Shown here piece after piece: positions 35,400-45,499 of a stretch of DNA of 64,000 nt (positions are counted from its first letter, which is position 1; every line of letters begins with the position of its first letter). The notes beneath the pieces are model-generated. The model ran no database searches and had not been told where the DNA came from. It saw only the letters and a program-made list of their open reading frames with translations. This DNA is from Fimbriimonadales bacterium (GTDB lineage: Bacteria; Armatimonadota; Fimbriimonadia; Fimbriimonadales; ATM1): NCBI GenBank assembly GCA_035559795.1, contig DATMAR010000003.1, positions 186,001 through 250,000 on the forward strand, read 5' to 3'. The translations under genes were made by a program, and so were the position numbers.

Positions 35400-38057
35400 C
35401 TACTTCACGAGCCTTGCACGGAAGAGTTTGTACGGTTCGAATGCGCTCAGATGGATGGCGTCTCCGTTCCATTGGTTTACACCTTTGCGAACGCGGAAAT
35501 TGAAAGCGAAAGCGTACGTGTCACCCTCTTGCAGGGTGAGATTCGACACTAAATGCCATGGAATTTTCAAACGAACTTGAAACCAATCTTTTCTTTCCGT
35601 GCTCGCAATGCGCAAAGATTCCTTTTTGACCAACTCACGGTCGGCGAAGGGCCATTTGTTTTGTGCACCATTATGTACGAAGAAATCTTTGATAACAGCC
35701 CCCCCTGCATCGCATTCTATCGTAATATAATAATTATCTTGTCCACTGAAAACGCCATCGAGAGCGAAATCCGTAATAATTTGTATCGCTTCTGGTTTTC
35801 TATCGAAACTGAATGCCAAATACAACGCCGTTTCGTCCCATTTCGCGTACACGCCTCCTTCCAGCCACTTGCTTCTAAATCTTCCCCATTTATTTCCCCA
35901 TTCTCGCTCTTCATCTATGGATTTCTTGATGTCTGGCGAGCCGTAAGAAATGAATTCCTGAAATGGGACGCACGGGTCTTTTCGCAATTTATCGGGAATT
36001 CCCATTCCTGTTTGGTCGGTTTTCTTCGGATTCGGTCGAATCATTTCTATAGAGGCATTGTTGATAGATTCCAAAGTCGCGGGCACCCAATTTGCAAACA
36101 TCAATCTTTGTAAATCTCCTATTCCATCCCCTGCCGTGGATTTCTTTTTCGGGTCACTGCCCCACCTTTTCTCATCGAATGGCAAAGAGGAATCGTTATC
36201 GGGAATCCCGTCTTCGTCTTGGTCTTGGGTGGATGTGATGAATCCGAAAAGATTATAAAAGAACGCATGTCTTGGCCATATGCGCAGGATGTACGCATTT
36301 CCATCCCAATGTTCTCCGAAAGGTCCGGGAAATCCACCATTGCGATAATCTGCAAAATGATTGAAAGGATATTCCTCGAACCCGCTTTCGTGAAACATCG
36401 AATCGAATGCGTGATGGAATTCATGAGTAAATAGCCATGCCAAATCGCCCCCACCCAAAAACACACTGTGCCCTGGTTGCATTTTTTCTTCTATTCCGTA
36501 ATAATGCGCCCCCCACGTTCCTCCTCCGGAGGTTTGCATGTAATATGCCTTGCGCGATGGGTCGTAACGTCTTTCACAATCGATCACAACGAGCGATGCG
36601 TAGTCTTCCCTGGATTTTCCCTTCGTTCGCAGAATCGCATCGTCTTGCGCCTCGGCTGGAAATTCTTGCCCGCTCGTGAGAGGTTTGTCGTAGATAAACC
36701 AATCGAAGTTCAAATTCACAGTGCAGCGAGAATTGATAAAATAAAACAAACGCGCATCAGCGAATTCCTTCCGAATATAATTTAAATATTCCGGTGGGGG
36801 TGGGTTGCCTCGTTCTTTACCGCCTGAACCCTCCGGGTTATACATGTCGAGCCTCACGATAACCGCAATAGGAAGGTTCAAAATCGTCGTCTCGCCTTTC
36901 GCAGGTCGTGTGGCGAAAGAATACACGTGCGATAATCCTTTATCCTTTCCTATCGAACGAACATACGGATGAGATATTCGATAAACATAACCAGTACCCG
37001 GCTCTAAATTAGAAACGAGAATAGAATGGGACGTAGAGTCGTTAGATAGGGAACGTATTTTCGGTTGAATTTTTTGCAGTTCACCGTTATGTCGCGAAGT
37101 CCTTTTCATCACAAAAAGTGTCGGGATTTTCTCTACGGGGATTAATGTTTCCCATTCGATTACTGCGCTCGTGGATGTGATTCCCGACACTCTCGGTCGC
37201 GGAATATCGGTCAAGTTTTTATCGAGGAGAAGGATTCGGTCGTTTTTCGTGTCGGCGACCGCAATGTTGCCATTCGGTGAAACCGCAACACTGCTCGGCT
37301 CTCGAAATCTTCCGTAATTCCCTCCATCGAATTGTCTTATAGGTTTAGAAAAATCGTTCGGATTCCAAATTGCAACAAAACCGTTTCCGCTGTCTAAACC
37401 AATGATAGAACCATCATTCAGCACATCAATCGAGGCACATATCCACATTCCGCGAATGATGCCTTTATCTTCTGGCTCTACATGCTGAATTTCTAAACTT
37501 GTCGGATTATATCGATAAATATCGATGCGCGAATTCCATCCCGATGCGATATATAACAATCCATCACGATACGCCACATCCATAGGAGCGTTGAACTGCT
37601 CGGCTCTATCCCCATATTCTCCGAATTTCTTGAGAAACTTCCCTTCCGAATCGAAAATCTGAATTCGGTGATTGTACGTGTCGGCGATAATTACGTTTCC
37701 CGAAGAATCCAGTGCGATTCCTTGCGGACTTTCGAATTCACCATCGCTTTTTCCTCGCTTCCCCCATGTTTTATAGATCGTCCCATCTTCGTTGAGACAT
37801 ACGATTCGATGATTCCCCGTGTCGCAAAGATAAATTTTTCCGTTTTTCCCGATTGCAATTCCTCTCGGAGATTCCAAACCGAGATTCGTCCAGCGTTTTA
37901 TCTCTTCTTCTTTTTCGTTATATATCGCGATAGCATTCGACTCCATCCAAGTTGCGTAGAGCCTCCCTGTGGAATCGTAAGCAAGTCCAGACGGTTGCTT
38001 CAATTCAGGCAAATTCTGAGAAAAAGATAGAAGAAGGATAAGCGTAAAAACACCCAT
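35400..38057 (-). CDS. Secreted NHL-propeller / FnIII / zincin multidomain protein
   Basis: 885 aa. Short signal peptide; six NHL repeats (about 20-275, e.g. SPRGIAIGKNGKIYLCDTGN); a fibronectin-III-like domain (about 280-380); a metallopeptidase-like region with HEFHHAFDSMFHE near residue 545; an acidic DQDEDGIPDNDSS segment of calcium-binding type; and a C-terminal CBM9/DOMON-like beta domain (YAKWDETALYLAFSFDRKPE). HEFHH supplies two Zn ligands and the catalytic Glu; the third ligand is not certain, candidates being the Glu and His that follow. Probably an extracellular zinc protease; the combination is unusual. Monocistronic. Confidence 0.75.
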   Translation of the reverse strand: MGVFTLILLLSFSQNLPELKQPSGLAYDSTGRLYATWMESNAIAIYNEKEEEIKRWTNLGLESPRGIAIGKNGKIYLCDTGNHRIVCLNEDGTIYKTWGKRGKSDGEFESPQGIALDSSGNVIIADTYNHRIQIFDSEGKFLKKFGEYGDRAEQFNAPMDVAYRDGLLYIASGWNSRIDIYRYNPTSLEIQHVEPEDKGIIRGMWICASIDVLNDGSIIGLDSGNGFVAIWNPNDFSKPIRQFDGGNYGRFREPSSVAVSPNGNIAVADTKNDRILLLDKNLTDIPRPRVSGITSTSAVIEWETLIPVEKIPTLFVMKRTSRHNGELQKIQPKIRSLSNDSTSHSILVSNLEPGTGYVYRISHPYVRSIGKDKGLSHVYSFATRPAKGETTILNLPIAVIVRLDMYNPEGSGGKERGNPPPPEYLNYIRKEFADARLFYFINSRCTVNLNFDWFIYDKPLTSGQEFPAEAQDDAILRTKGKSREDYASLVVIDCERRYDPSRKAYYMQTSGGGTWGAHYYGIEEKMQPGHSVFLGGGDLAWLFTHEFHHAFDSMFHESGFEEYPFNHFADYRNGGFPGPFGEHWDGNAYILRIWPRHAFFYNLFGFITSTQDQDEDGIPDNDSSLPFDEKRWGSDPKKKSTAGDGIGDLQRLMFANWVPATLESINNASIEMIRPNPKKTDQTGMGIPDKLRKDPCVPFQEFISYGSPDIKKSIDEEREWGNKWGRFRSKWLEGGVYAKWDETALYLAFSFDRKPEAIQIITDFALDGVFSGQDNYYITIECDAGGAVIKDFFVHNGAQNKWPFADRELVKKESLRIASTERKDWFQVRLKIPWHLVSNLTLQEGDTYAFAFNFRVRKGVNQWNGDAIHLSAFEPYKLFRARLVK

Positions 38058-38080
38058 GATCGTGTTCTCCTCGAAAAATT

Positions 38081-39493
38081 TTAAAGAGAGTGAATGCTCT
38101 TTCCATGAGCAGCCGCTTCGTAGGCTTCCAGAATCGGCTCTGCCAACGTGGGATGAGCATGAATCATATCTGTCATGTAAGGCAATGTCGCTTCGAGTTT
38201 GATCGCTGCAACTCCTTCGTGAATTAAATCGCTCGCGTGTGGACCGATGATATGAACTCCGAGCAATTCACCGTATTTCTTCTCGGCAACGACTTTGACG
38301 AATCCATCCTGCTCTCCGATAGCCATCGCTTTGCCGTTAGCGCGAAAACCGTATTTTCCGATAACGACATCGTATTCTTGCGCTCGCGCTTCACTTTCCG
38401 TCAAACCGACACTCGCTACCTCAGGAATTGTAAATACACAGTTCGGAACTGAACGATAGTCCATTCTCTTGCCATCATTCAAAATCGCATTGTGCGCGGC
38501 GACGATTCCCTCCATACTGGCGACATGCGCTAGTTGAATCTTTCCGATGACGTCTCCGATTGCGTAAATATGCGATGCGTGGGTTTGCATTTGATCATTT
38601 ACGACTTCGATACCCCGTTTATGAGTCCGTACACCCACTTTCTCTAAATTGAGACCTTCGAAACATGCTTTCCGTCCGACGCCAATCAGAACGACCTCGA
38701 CGACGACCTCTTTGTTTCCCGTAGGAGTTTTTATCGTACACTTCCATCCCTCTTTCGTTTTTTCTGCTTTCTCTACCATCGCACTCGTTATCACTTCGAT
38801 GCCCTGTTTTTTGAAACAGCGCGCGAGTTCTGGACCCAATTCTTCGTCGAACATCGGGATCAGCGTTGGCATCATTTCCACGAGAGTCATTTTCGTCCCT
38901 AAAGCATTGAAGATATACGCAAATTCGACGCCGACTGCCCCCCCTCCGATCACGAGCATGCTTTTAGGCAAAAAAGGCGGAAAGACCGCATCATCGCTCG
39001 TCCAAACATTTTCTCCCTCTAAACCAGGGATATTTAATCCCATTACACCAGAACCGCTCGCAATAATAAAACTCTTTGCGCGGACGGTTTGTTTCTCGCC
39101 ATTATTAGAAATTTCTACTGTATTCGTATCTTTGAAAGAAGCAGAACCTTTGATGTGCTTTACATTATTTTTTTTGAAAAGCATTTCGATTCCGCCCCTT
39201 TGTGTCTTTACGATTTTTTCCACTCGCGCGAGCATTGCCTTAAAATCGAGTTCGGGTTCACCCTGAAGTTTTATCCCTAAATCTCCTGCATGCCTAATTT
39301 GTCCGAGGCGTTCCGCAATGGCAATCCATGCTTTCGAAGGAATGCAACCGAGGTTGAGACAAGTACCTCCGAGATGTTCCTTTTCCACGCAAATCACACT
39401 GCCACCGAGTTGGGCGGCTTTTATCGCCGCTACGTAACCACCTGGTCCTGCTCCGATTACCACGAGGTCTGCATCGTATTTTTCTGCTTCCAT
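38081..39493 (-). CDS. lpdA: Dihydrolipoyl dehydrogenase
   Basis: 470 aa from MEAEKYDADLVVIG; a longer frame from 39607 adds 38 residues without family support. FAD motif VVIGAGPGGYVAAI, redox-active GGTCLNLGCIPSK, NAD motif MLVIGGGAVGVEFA, and the C-terminal HAHPTLAEPILEA with the catalytic His-Glu pair are complete. E3 subunit of 2-oxoacid dehydrogenases or glycine cleavage; the partners are not in the window. AAGGAGA lies about 12 nt before the start. Confidence 0.95.
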   Translation of the reverse strand: MEAEKYDADLVVIGAGPGGYVAAIKAAQLGGSVICVEKEHLGGTCLNLGCIPSKAWIAIAERLGQIRHAGDLGIKLQGEPELDFKAMLARVEKIVKTQRGGIEMLFKKNNVKHIKGSASFKDTNTVEISNNGEKQTVRAKSFIIASGSGVMGLNIPGLEGENVWTSDDAVFPPFLPKSMLVIGGGAVGVEFAYIFNALGTKMTLVEMMPTLIPMFDEELGPELARCFKKQGIEVITSAMVEKAEKTKEGWKCTIKTPTGNKEVVVEVVLIGVGRKACFEGLNLEKVGVRTHKRGIEVVNDQMQTHASHIYAIGDVIGKIQLAHVASMEGIVAAHNAILNDGKRMDYRSVPNCVFTIPEVASVGLTESEARAQEYDVVIGKYGFRANGKAMAIGEQDGFVKVVAEKKYGELLGVHIIGPHASDLIHEGVAAIKLEATLPYMTDMIHAHPTLAEPILEAYEAAAHGKSIHSL

Positions 39494-39675
39494 AGGTTGA
39501 GTTTTCTCCTTCGGGAAAGTATTTATTTTCTCCAATGTAAGAGCGCCGGATGCGAATGAAAGCATACCGGGCGAACGCATGGGGAGGATATGACTTAAAT
39601 TCTTCATCGAAGTCAGTGGTTCGAGAATACCCGTAAAGCGTTTTTAAAATTCTTCTTTACTAACCCGAGTTAGGA

Positions 39676-39681
39676 TATACT
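39676..39681 (+). promoter_or_regulatory. -10 element of the BNR/Ig protein gene
   Basis: TATACT about 45 nt before the ATG, followed by a leader that contains AAGGAGG 7 nt upstream of the start. This is a conventional leadered promoter. The -35 is weak (TTCTTT). Confidence 0.45.
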
Positions 39682-39726
39682 GATTGTATTATTGTTTCCG
39701 AGGTAACTCGAAAAAGGAGGCAACGG

Positions 39727-42700
39727 ATGTTCAGAAAGTTTTACACACTTGCTTTATGCTCTCTTTTCACCTTATCGTCGGCATACGCGTTTTTCGGGGT
39801 GCACTCTGCTTACATAGCAAAGTTCCTCGAAAAGAGTATCTCGAAAGGTGGGAAGACCGTGCCTGAAATCCGAAAAATGACAAGGATTCGCCCGAGTGGT
39901 GGAAACACCCTTTCGCTGGAAGTGATGGGAAGAAAGAGAATCGAGGAACTAGGTGGCAAGCCCGACTTCAAACAAGCCTATTTATGGTGGTTCGAGCAGC
40001 GTGCTTTTCCTTTCGGCTTTATCGATTGGAACGCATATGAAATCGCTGCCGCGCATCGGGATAGCATGGAGCCTGCACGTAAGCCTAAGCCGGAACATGT
40101 TTCGATAGGACGCGTAGGAGTGGGAGGAAGCCTTTGGGAAACCTCCGGACCGAGGGATTTGGATATCCCTTATCAAATTTATTATGGCCAGCCCCCTTTG
40201 AGCGGACGCGTAAATGCAATTGCCATTGACCCGACGAACCCGAATGTATGGCTCATCGGCGCCGCCACTGGCGGAGTTTGGAAAATCGAGCGAATCGATG
40301 CAACGACTTTTAACGTAACACCTTTGAGCGACGGTTGGGAATCCTTAGCAGTCAATGCAATTGCTTTTGACCCGACAAACAATCAAGTGATTTACGTCGG
40401 AACGGGAGATTTTAACGGAGGATATCCTTACTCTTTCGGCATTATGAAAAGCACGAACGGGGGGGCGTCTTGGACGAATTTAGGAAGAAATCAATTCGGC
40501 GGATGCGCTGTACGAAAAATTCTCGTTTCACCCGATGACCCTAACATCGTTATCGTTGCAGCGGGAAGAGGAAAAGATGGAGCGACCGGATTGTGGCGTT
40601 CCACAGATGGAGGAACTACGTGGGCAAAAGTGATTAATGAAAATCGCGCATGGACGGATGTGGAATGCGGAATTCCCGATGGACAAGGAGTTCGCGCTTA
40701 TTATGCATGCGGTGAAGGAACGAATGGGGTTTATCGTTCCTTAGATAAAGGCGCAACGTGGACTGCGCTTACGACTCCTCTTGGTGATACATGGGTGGAC
40801 GGAATCGAAATCGCCGCATCGAAAACCGACCCGAATACGGTTTATCTCCTTTCAGGCGTTACGGCGCAAATTTTCAAAAGTACTGATAGAGGAAACAATT
40901 GGAACAGCATTACCGCAGGGTTTCCCAATGGCACAGGTTATTACAACTGGAGTCAATGGTGGTACGACTTTTATATTAATTGCGATATCAATCCATCGAA
41001 TAACAACGACATCGTAATGGTCGGGCTCATCGATATCGTGATGTCTCCAAATGGCGGAAGTACTTGGCAATCCATAGGAAAGACCTATCAAAGCTCTGCT
41101 CTCACACACAACGACCAACACTCCATTGCCTTCAATCCTCCGAGCGGAAATAACGTCGAGGCGATTTTCGGAAACGACGGTGGAGTTTTCGTTTTGAATT
41201 ACGACGCAGGCGCGAACACATGGAGCATCAATCCCGAAGCGAATACCAACTTGATTACCACACAATTCTATGCAATGGATTGGCATCCCTCTAGCGTAAA
41301 TCACGGAATAGGCGGAACGCAAGACAATGCCACACCATGGTCGAATGGAAATTTAAACTCATGGGATAACGTGGGGGGCGGAGATGGAGGATTCTGCGCC
41401 ATTTCGCAGAGTAACCCCGTAAACCAATTCGCCACTTCGCAATTTCTCGGCGTTTATAAGACGACGAACTCCTGGACGAGCAGTACCAACATCACACCCA
41501 ACATCGGGTCAGATAACGTAGGATTCATCGCTCCTATCACACTCGACCCGAACAACGAAGACTTGCTCTATGCAGGAACGAATTACTTATGGAAATACAC
41601 ATCGTCTACGAACACATGGACACCTCGTCTCGGAAACACGCAACTTACGGGAAGCAGTGGATATTTAACTTACATTGCGGTTGCTCCCGGTGACGGAAAT
41701 AGAATTTTCACTGGTTCTGTTGACGGAAAAGCGTACATGACCACGAACGGTGGCACGTCTTGGACAGACATCACCATCGGGTCCAATTCTCTGCCGAATC
41801 GAGCGATTACATGTATCGCTGTGAATCCGAATGATAAAAACGATGTCATCGTTACCGTGTCAGGAACGAACAGCGGACATGTTTGGCGCTGTACAGACGT
41901 AACTTCTTCTTCGCGTGTCTGGCAAGACATCAGTGGAAATCTTCCGAACATTCCTGTGAACTCGCTCGTGCGTCATCCGAATCGCCCGAACGACACTTTG
42001 TTCGCCGCGACCGATGTCGGAATGTTCTTCACGACCGATGGTGGAACTTCTTGGGTAAACGCAACGGCTTCTTTAGGATTGCCCAATGTGCAATTCAATT
42101 CGCTAAAGTATCGTTCATTGCTGAATATTCTTTATGCAGCATCTTGGGGTCGTGGAATTTGGGGATTGAATCTCGACGACCCAGGATTGAACGATCTTAC
42201 AGCCGTTCCGAATAAACTAATGGGTGGAAGTTCAGGACAAGGCTTTGTCGAATTGGATAGGCCTATAGGAAGTAACGCCTTCTCCGTAACGCTTTCGAGC
42301 AGTAATCCTGCGGTTTTGCAAGTCCCCCCCAATGTTACGATTAATCCCGGCGAAAGGACAGGCAGTTTCGTTTTCACGACATCGCAAACTACGGGGATCA
42401 CGGTCGTTACGATAACTGCGAGCGTCCCGGATGGACAGATTAGCACGCAAGTAACCGTCGTTCCTCTGATTCCGAAGAATTTGAAAATAACCCCCCCGAC
42501 GGTTTCTGGAGGGACGAACGCAACCGGTGAAGTTACTCTAAATGCGCCTGCTGGAACGGGAGGTGTAACGGTCAATCTCCTTTCGAATAATACGAGCGTT
42601 GCGACTGTACCCCCCTCTGTTTTCATCCCTGAAGGACAAACATCAGGCACATTCATCATAACGACCTATCCTGTAAAAGTCACCACAAAAGCGAAAATTA

Positions 42701-43038
42701 CAGCGACCCTGAATGGCGGACGCGCGAGCGCGGACATCGAGGTAACCCCCCCGATGGTTTCGAAACTCACTCTGAATCCGCAAACAGTTCCGAGCAATTC
42801 GCAAAGCATCGGAACGGTATATCTTACGGGTCCTGCTCCTGAAGGTGGAAGTCTGGTTACTCTCAAAAGTGGCGACCCGAAACTCGCAATGGTTCCCGAT
42901 AGCGTGTTAGTGCCTGAGGGCGAAGTCTCTGCGTCTTTCGTGATTAAAACAGGCTACACTAACGTCACGAAAGGGGTTGCCATTTTCGCAACGAAATTCA
43001 AGACGGTGTATAACATCTTGAAAGTAACACCGCCTTAA
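39727..43038 (+). CDS. Secreted BNR/VPS10-like propeller protein with three Ig-like domains
   Basis: 1103 aa. Signal peptide (about 1-21). Sortilin/BNR-type blades with repeated S-x-D-x-G-x-T-W boxes: STNGGASWTNLG, STDGGTTWAKV, SPNGGSTWQSIG, TTNGGTSWTDI and TTDGGTSWVNA. From about residue 820 three tandem Ig-like domains of about 95 residues, each with a PP-x-V-x-(I/V)-x-x-G-E-x-x-x-x-F core (VPPNVTINPGERTGSF, VPPSVFIPEGQTSGTF, VPDSVLVPEGEVSASF). Likely surface or extracellular glycan or protein binding; no catalytic residues recognised. C6 tracts encode the PP pairs. Confidence 0.8.
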   Translation: MFRKFYTLALCSLFTLSSAYAFFGVHSAYIAKFLEKSISKGGKTVPEIRKMTRIRPSGGNTLSLEVMGRKRIEELGGKPDFKQAYLWWFEQRAFPFGFIDWNAYEIAAAHRDSMEPARKPKPEHVSIGRVGVGGSLWETSGPRDLDIPYQIYYGQPPLSGRVNAIAIDPTNPNVWLIGAATGGVWKIERIDATTFNVTPLSDGWESLAVNAIAFDPTNNQVIYVGTGDFNGGYPYSFGIMKSTNGGASWTNLGRNQFGGCAVRKILVSPDDPNIVIVAAGRGKDGATGLWRSTDGGTTWAKVINENRAWTDVECGIPDGQGVRAYYACGEGTNGVYRSLDKGATWTALTTPLGDTWVDGIEIAASKTDPNTVYLLSGVTAQIFKSTDRGNNWNSITAGFPNGTGYYNWSQWWYDFYINCDINPSNNNDIVMVGLIDIVMSPNGGSTWQSIGKTYQSSALTHNDQHSIAFNPPSGNNVEAIFGNDGGVFVLNYDAGANTWSINPEANTNLITTQFYAMDWHPSSVNHGIGGTQDNATPWSNGNLNSWDNVGGGDGGFCAISQSNPVNQFATSQFLGVYKTTNSWTSSTNITPNIGSDNVGFIAPITLDPNNEDLLYAGTNYLWKYTSSTNTWTPRLGNTQLTGSSGYLTYIAVAPGDGNRIFTGSVDGKAYMTTNGGTSWTDITIGSNSLPNRAITCIAVNPNDKNDVIVTVSGTNSGHVWRCTDVTSSSRVWQDISGNLPNIPVNSLVRHPNRPNDTLFAATDVGMFFTTDGGTSWVNATASLGLPNVQFNSLKYRSLLNILYAASWGRGIWGLNLDDPGLNDLTAVPNKLMGGSSGQGFVELDRPIGSNAFSVTLSSSNPAVLQVPPNVTINPGERTGSFVFTTSQTTGITVVTITASVPDGQISTQVTVVPLIPKNLKITPPTVSGGTNATGEVTLNAPAGTGGVTVNLLSNNTSVATVPPSVFIPEGQTSGTFIITTYPVKVTTKAKITATLNGGRASADIEVTPPMVSKLTLNPQTVPSNSQSIGTVYLTGPAPEGGSLVTLKSGDPKLAMVPDSVLVPEGEVSASFVIKTGYTNVTKGVAIFATKFKTVYNILKVTPP

Positions 43039-43067
43039 TCGAAGTAGAGGAACCCTAGGGGTTTAAG

Positions 43068-43094
43068 CGTTCCCAAACAAAGTTTGGGAACGAG
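43068..43094. repeat. Dispersed palindrome, family A, copy 2
   Basis: CGTTCCCAAAC-AAA-GTTTGGGAACG then AG, one base different from copies 1 and 3 in the loop. Located 30 nt after the BNR/Ig gene. Confidence 0.8.
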
Positions 43095-43127
43095 AAAAGG
43101 TTTTTAGTTTTTGAATGTACGATTTTC

Positions 43128-43243
43128 GGTTCCTCTTGCGCAAGCAGGGGGAACCCTACGGAGGGGGTCAGTCAATGAAAAGTGAAGGAATTTCACCCCC
43201 TCCTTAAAGGTTCCCCCTCTTCGCTTTCGCTCGAAGGGGAACC
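43128..43243. repeat. Dispersed paired-hairpin element, family B, copy 3 (best preserved)
   Basis: Left arm 43128-43168 and right arm 43195-43243, spacer only 26 nt. CGGAGGGGGT of the left arm pairs with ACCCCCTCC of the right, and each arm is itself a hairpin. A further decayed left arm (CTTGCGCAAGCAGAGGG) is at about 43307-43330. The whole gap 43039-43350 is made of these repeats plus family A; no gene. Confidence 0.8.
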
Positions 43244-43350
43244 GGATTATAAATTACGATTCTCATCAACTAAATGGAAATAAATCAATCAAATAAAAAC
43301 AAGTTCTCCTTGCGCAAGCAGAGGGAATCTTGCGGAAAATAGTTTTTATT

Positions 43351-44172
43351 TCACTCCCGAAAATGCAAACAAGCCACTCTCGGAATTCCCGATAGATCTT
43401 GCTCGATTCGCACATGAAAATGCTCGGGGATTAATTTCCGAATCGCATCTAATTGCCTCATCCCGAATTCGAATAAGAGCGCGCCCCCCGGTTTTAGCAC
43501 TCGAGATGCGTCTTTAATCAAACGCTCGATTTTCGAAATGCCACGTTCTGCGAACAAAGCAACCGAAGGCTCCCAATTTCGCACACCTTGCTCCAACAAC
43601 GGGTCGTCGAAAGAAACATAAGGAGGGTTGGAAACGATGACATCCAACGAACGCTCACGGAAAGCCGATAATAAATCGGCTAAAAGAAATTGCATCTTGA
43701 CCGAGAACCGAGAAGCATTTTCTTTAGCCACACGTAAAGCTTGTTCGCTAATGTCTGTTGCAATCCAATAAACACTCGGTTTTTCCAATGCGAGTGTAAT
43801 CGCTAAATTTCCGCTTCCCGTTCCGATATCCGCCGCGCACATTCCGCTTCTTAAAATTTCGAGTGCGCATTGCACTAAGATTTCCGATTCTGGCCTCGGA
43901 ATGAGCACATGGCGATTTACGAAAAACCGACGTCCATAAAATTCTTTATATCCGAGGATATAGGCAATCGGTTCACCTTTTAAGCGACGTGCCAACAACG
44001 AATCCGCTTGGGATGAATCGAAGATTTCATCTTCTATGGGAAATAATTTCTCTCTTTCGACACCTAATGCATGGGCTAACAGCAGTTGTGCTTCTAAAGA
44101 TGATGACTCGAAACCGGCTTCTCGCAGTTCTCTTTCTGCATTTTGCAGCCAATCACGAATGGAGGTACGCAA
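43351..44172 (-). CDS. prmC: Release factor glutamine methyltransferase
   Basis: 273 aa; methylates the Gln of the GGQ motif in release factors. N-terminal helical domain, SAM motif CAADIGTGSGNLAITLA and the diagnostic DVIVSNPPYVSF (NPPY, substrate Gln binding) are present. It follows hflX by 3 nt on the same strand. Confidence 0.95.
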   Translation of the reverse strand: MRTSIRDWLQNAERELREAGFESSSLEAQLLLAHALGVEREKLFPIEDEIFDSSQADSLLARRLKGEPIAYILGYKEFYGRRFFVNRHVLIPRPESEILVQCALEILRSGMCAADIGTGSGNLAITLALEKPSVYWIATDISEQALRVAKENASRFSVKMQFLLADLLSAFRERSLDVIVSNPPYVSFDDPLLEQGVRNWEPSVALFAERGISKIERLIKDASRVLKPGGALLFEFGMRQLDAIRKLIPEHFHVRIEQDLSGIPRVACLHFRE

Positions 44173-44175
44173 TTT

Positions 44176-45456
44176 TTAAATTTTTGCCGGCGTTTTCAGT
44201 TGCATTTTAATTCTTTCTGCAACTTCCGAAAGGATTTTTGCTTTAACAAAAGTCCCCTCCTCACGAGACTCCGTTTCTAATACACGTCCATACCGATAGC
44301 ATTCATCGAGTAAATGGCTTTGAGAATACGGAATTACCATGACAACCTCTGCATAAAGCGATTGTGTCATTTCTACGAGTTTTCGCTTTAATGTCTCTAA
44401 TCCTTCTTTCTTTTTAGCAGAGATTGCAACCGAATTCGGCGTATTTGCAATCAACTCTCGAATCTCTTCGGGATTTTCGAGTTTGTCCACTTTGTTGAAC
44501 ACTGTGAGAACCGGTTTATGGGATACATCCAATTCCACCAAAGTATCCAAAACGGCATCCCGCTGGATATCCCAATTCGGATGGCTGATGTCTATAACAT
44601 GAATCAGCAAATCCGCTTCGATGACTTCTTCCAATGTCGCATGAAACGCTGCGATGAGGTGTGTGGGCAAATCCCGAATGAAACCGACCGTGTCCGTAAG
44701 AAACAAGTGATATCCGTTTTGCAATTCGACTTTGCGGGTGGTCGGGTCGAGTGTCGCGAAGAGCATCGAATCCGTATAGACGTGGCTATCCGAAAGTGCA
44801 TTCAAAAGCGTACTTTTTCCTGCACTCGTGTATCCGACGAGGCTCGCGCTCGGAAATGGCAATTTTCTCCTTCCCGTTCTTTGAAGTTCACGATGACGAC
44901 GAACCTCCTCTAAATCTTTTTGCAAATGTTCGATGCGGTCTTTGATTCTTCGCCTATCTACTTCCAATTTCGTTTCACCTGGACCACGAACGCCTATGCC
45001 CCCCCTCTGTTGTTCGAATTTCGTATAGACGGTCGTAATCTTCGGCAACATATAAAGATACTGCGCCAATTCCACCTGCAGCATTCCTTCTTTCGTGTGC
45101 GCTCGTTGAGCGAAAATATCGAGAATTAACTGGGGACGGTCAATCACTTTGATATGAAGAGCGTCTACTAAATTGCGCTGTTGAAGAGCATTCAAATCGC
45201 AATCGAACAGCGTTAGGTCGGCTTTCAATTCCCTCGTCGCCATCAATAGTTCTTCCACCTTCCCTTTGCCGATATAGGTGGGCGGGTGAACCTTACTGAC
45301 ACGCTGCCGGAGAGACCCGACGGGTTCGATACCCGCAGCCTCGCATAGCGCGACCATTTCCTCTTCCACGTAGGAATCTTGCTCAGGATCGGAGTTGACG
45401 AAAACAAGGACCGCGCGCTCAGTCGGCGCCCGTGTCTCTATAAGTTCACGAGGCAT
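44176..45456 (-). CDS. hflX: GTPase HflX
   Basis: 426 aa ribosome-associated GTPase. The HflX N-domain ends in the [19 protein letters not shown] linker; the G domain shows G1 [15 protein letters not shown]3 [10 protein letters not shown] and G4 NKVDK. It rescues or splits ribosomes under stress in studied bacteria. It lies between the barrel gene and prmC. Confidence 0.95.
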   Translation of the reverse strand: MPRELIETRAPTERAVLVFVNSDPEQDSYVEEEMVALCEAAGIEPVGSLRQRVSKVHPPTYIGKGKVEELLMATRELKADLTLFDCDLNALQQRNLVDALHIKVIDRPQLILDIFAQRAHTKEGMLQVELAQYLYMLPKITTVYTKFEQQRGGIGVRGPGETKLEVDRRRIKDRIEHLQKDLEEVRRHRELQRTGRRKLPFPSASLVGYTSAGKSTLLNALSDSHVYTDSMLFATLDPTTRKVELQNGYHLFLTDTVGFIRDLPTHLIAAFHATLEEVIEADLLIHVIDISHPNWDIQRDAVLDTLVELDVSHKPVLTVFNKVDKLENPEEIRELIANTPNSVAISAKKKEGLETLKRKLVEMTQSLYAEVVMVIPYSQSHLLDECYRYGRVLETESREEGTFVKAKILSEVAERIKMQLKTPAKI

Positions 45457-45499
45457 ATATTTCTAATGAGTCTTTTATCGAAAGCACTCTCTTTGATTT

